Of a stretch of DNA of 64,000 nt, positions 63,277 through 64,000 are shown one piece after another. The DNA is taken from assembly GCF_950023065.1 (NCBI RefSeq), contig NC_088681.1, forward strand, positions 6,014,001-6,078,000, written 5' to 3'. Source of the stretch: Planococcus citri (Eukaryota > Arthropoda > Insecta > Hemiptera > Pseudococcidae). A program made the translations under genes and the position numbers. The notes below the pieces were generated by a model that made no database searches, had not been told where the DNA came from, and saw only the letters and a program-made list of their open reading frames with translations. Every line of letters starts with the position of its first letter. The first letter of the stretch is position 1.

Positions 63277-64000
63277 AGGGGTATTCCGGGGTAAAATATG
63301 TGAAATGTCCCTGTCCTCAGATTTCTGAAATTTTAATGAAACATTGTTGGGTACCTACCTTTAAAAAAAATATTGGAGCCAAAAAATGTCCTCCGCACCA
63401 CCCTCCTTGCCCACAATAGCGAAATACTTTTTTTTCGGGAAAAAAGTCATACTTACTTCAAGGAGTTTTGAACTTTTGAATAACAAATTTTGAATTCACC
63501 CAAAATATACCTACTTATAGAGAAGACAAGAGTCTAGCAACGTGAATTTTTTCAATTTTTTTTAGCCGCCCCAGGGGGAGATATTGAGAAGAGAAAAAAT
63601 TGAAATCGCCCCCCTATCTCCGAGGCTAAATTCTGGTTCACAAAACATTTTTCTTTCAAAAATATTGGTAATTGGTTTTTTTTTTTGAAATTTTTCCTCC
63701 GGATAGGTCATCGTCAACAACTCTAAAAAACTCTCAAAAATGTGTTACAATCATATGAATAGAACTCGCTGAACGCGAAAATGAATCTAGATTTGCATTT
63801 GAACCCTCCTAAGGGTTATGTTGCAGGAGGGGAGATAACCAAAAATTAGATTTTTTGTGAAAAATGCGCTATTCTTAATCAAGGTTTTCTCGAATTACTT
63901 TACAATGAGTAATTCAAGGGGAGAATCGTTTTTTTATGTGAGTTCAGCAGGTACATCGAAAAAATTATAATAGTATGTATGTACTATGTACTTACCTATG
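63277..64000. repeat. Probable relative of the GGGTATTCC palindromic element (left end)
   Basis: GGGGTATTCCGGGGTAAAAT, GTGAAATGTCCCTGT and TGTTGGGTACCT follow the order seen at 49,265-49,340. Similarity fades after ~120 bp. The other end would be outside the window. No gene is seen to the window edge. Confidence 0.5.

Overview
The window looks like a piece of an AT-rich insect nuclear genome. Genes are split by short introns with GT/AG borders, the proteins are C2H2 zinc-finger and THAP-type, and almost all other DNA is made of MITEs, fold-back elements and retrotransposon pieces. The frequent TAGGTACCTACC-like strings and the repeat style recall sternorrhynchan Hemiptera (mealybug, aphid or relatives). 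That assignment is a guess from composition, not a database result. There is no sign of operons, CRISPR arrays, rRNA or tRNA.

Gene content is dominated by one family on the minus strand. Gene B starts near 61.25 kb and runs down to 53.37 kb. Its nine exons keep reading phase exactly (512 codons). They encode an N-terminal leader, a THAP zinc-binding domain split over two exons, a basic/coiled-coil-like exon, four acidic exons of phase 1-1, and a basic linker exon that switches phase from 1 to 0. Gene A (33.29 to 29.17 kb, six exons, 278 codons) is a paralogue in which the THAP exons are gone. Neither upstream block has its own DNA-binding zinc-finger end. Below them lie seven zinc-finger exons (4.7, 10.9, 19.6, 24.5, 36.9, 42.0 and 48.2 kb). 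Six keep the same phase-0 acceptor (TGTAG before a GT[A/G] Val codon) that fits the linker exon; the seventh has lost its 5' end. The likely architecture is THAP or acidic N-terminus plus a C2H2 array. It is either a set of tandem duplicate genes or a gene with alternative 3' zinc-finger exons. Several zinc-finger exons are decaying: a TGA at 24.76 kb, a frameshift at 36.92 kb, a 5' truncation at 48.68 kb and a fused finger at 5.13 kb.

The rest is layered mobile DNA. From left to right: a fold-back repeat (1-1247); a TIR element with CTAGT duplication holding a hAT MITE (3194-4681); a poly-T higher-order repeat (7.06-7.61 kb); a fold-back with a hAT MITE inside (9.54-10.57 kb); a mariner-type MITE (11.8 kb) and a possible solo LTR with TATA/Inr promoter (12.15-12.72 kb); a piggyBac-like palindrome with TTAA target sites carrying three later insertions (12.72-17.33 kb); a hAT element (17.77-18.66 kb); a 123-bp tandem array (25.6-27.6 kb); gene A with a TIR element in one intron (29.43-31.00 kb) and a hAT-like MITE in another (31.6-32.2 kb); a fold-back with tandem centre (39.26-40.78 kb); a mariner MITE split by a TTAA element that carries a dead copia fragment (42.68-45.97 kb); doubly nested palindromes (48.75-52.09 kb); and a large palindrome in a gene B intron (55.67-59.34 kb). 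Upstream of gene B lies a very young, gag-only LTR element with identical LTRs (61.62-62.80 kb).

Many insertion borders can be fixed exactly, because the window also holds an empty copy of the target: the other arm of a palindrome, or a paralogous segment. All calls come from reading the sequence. No alignment, folding or database search was run.
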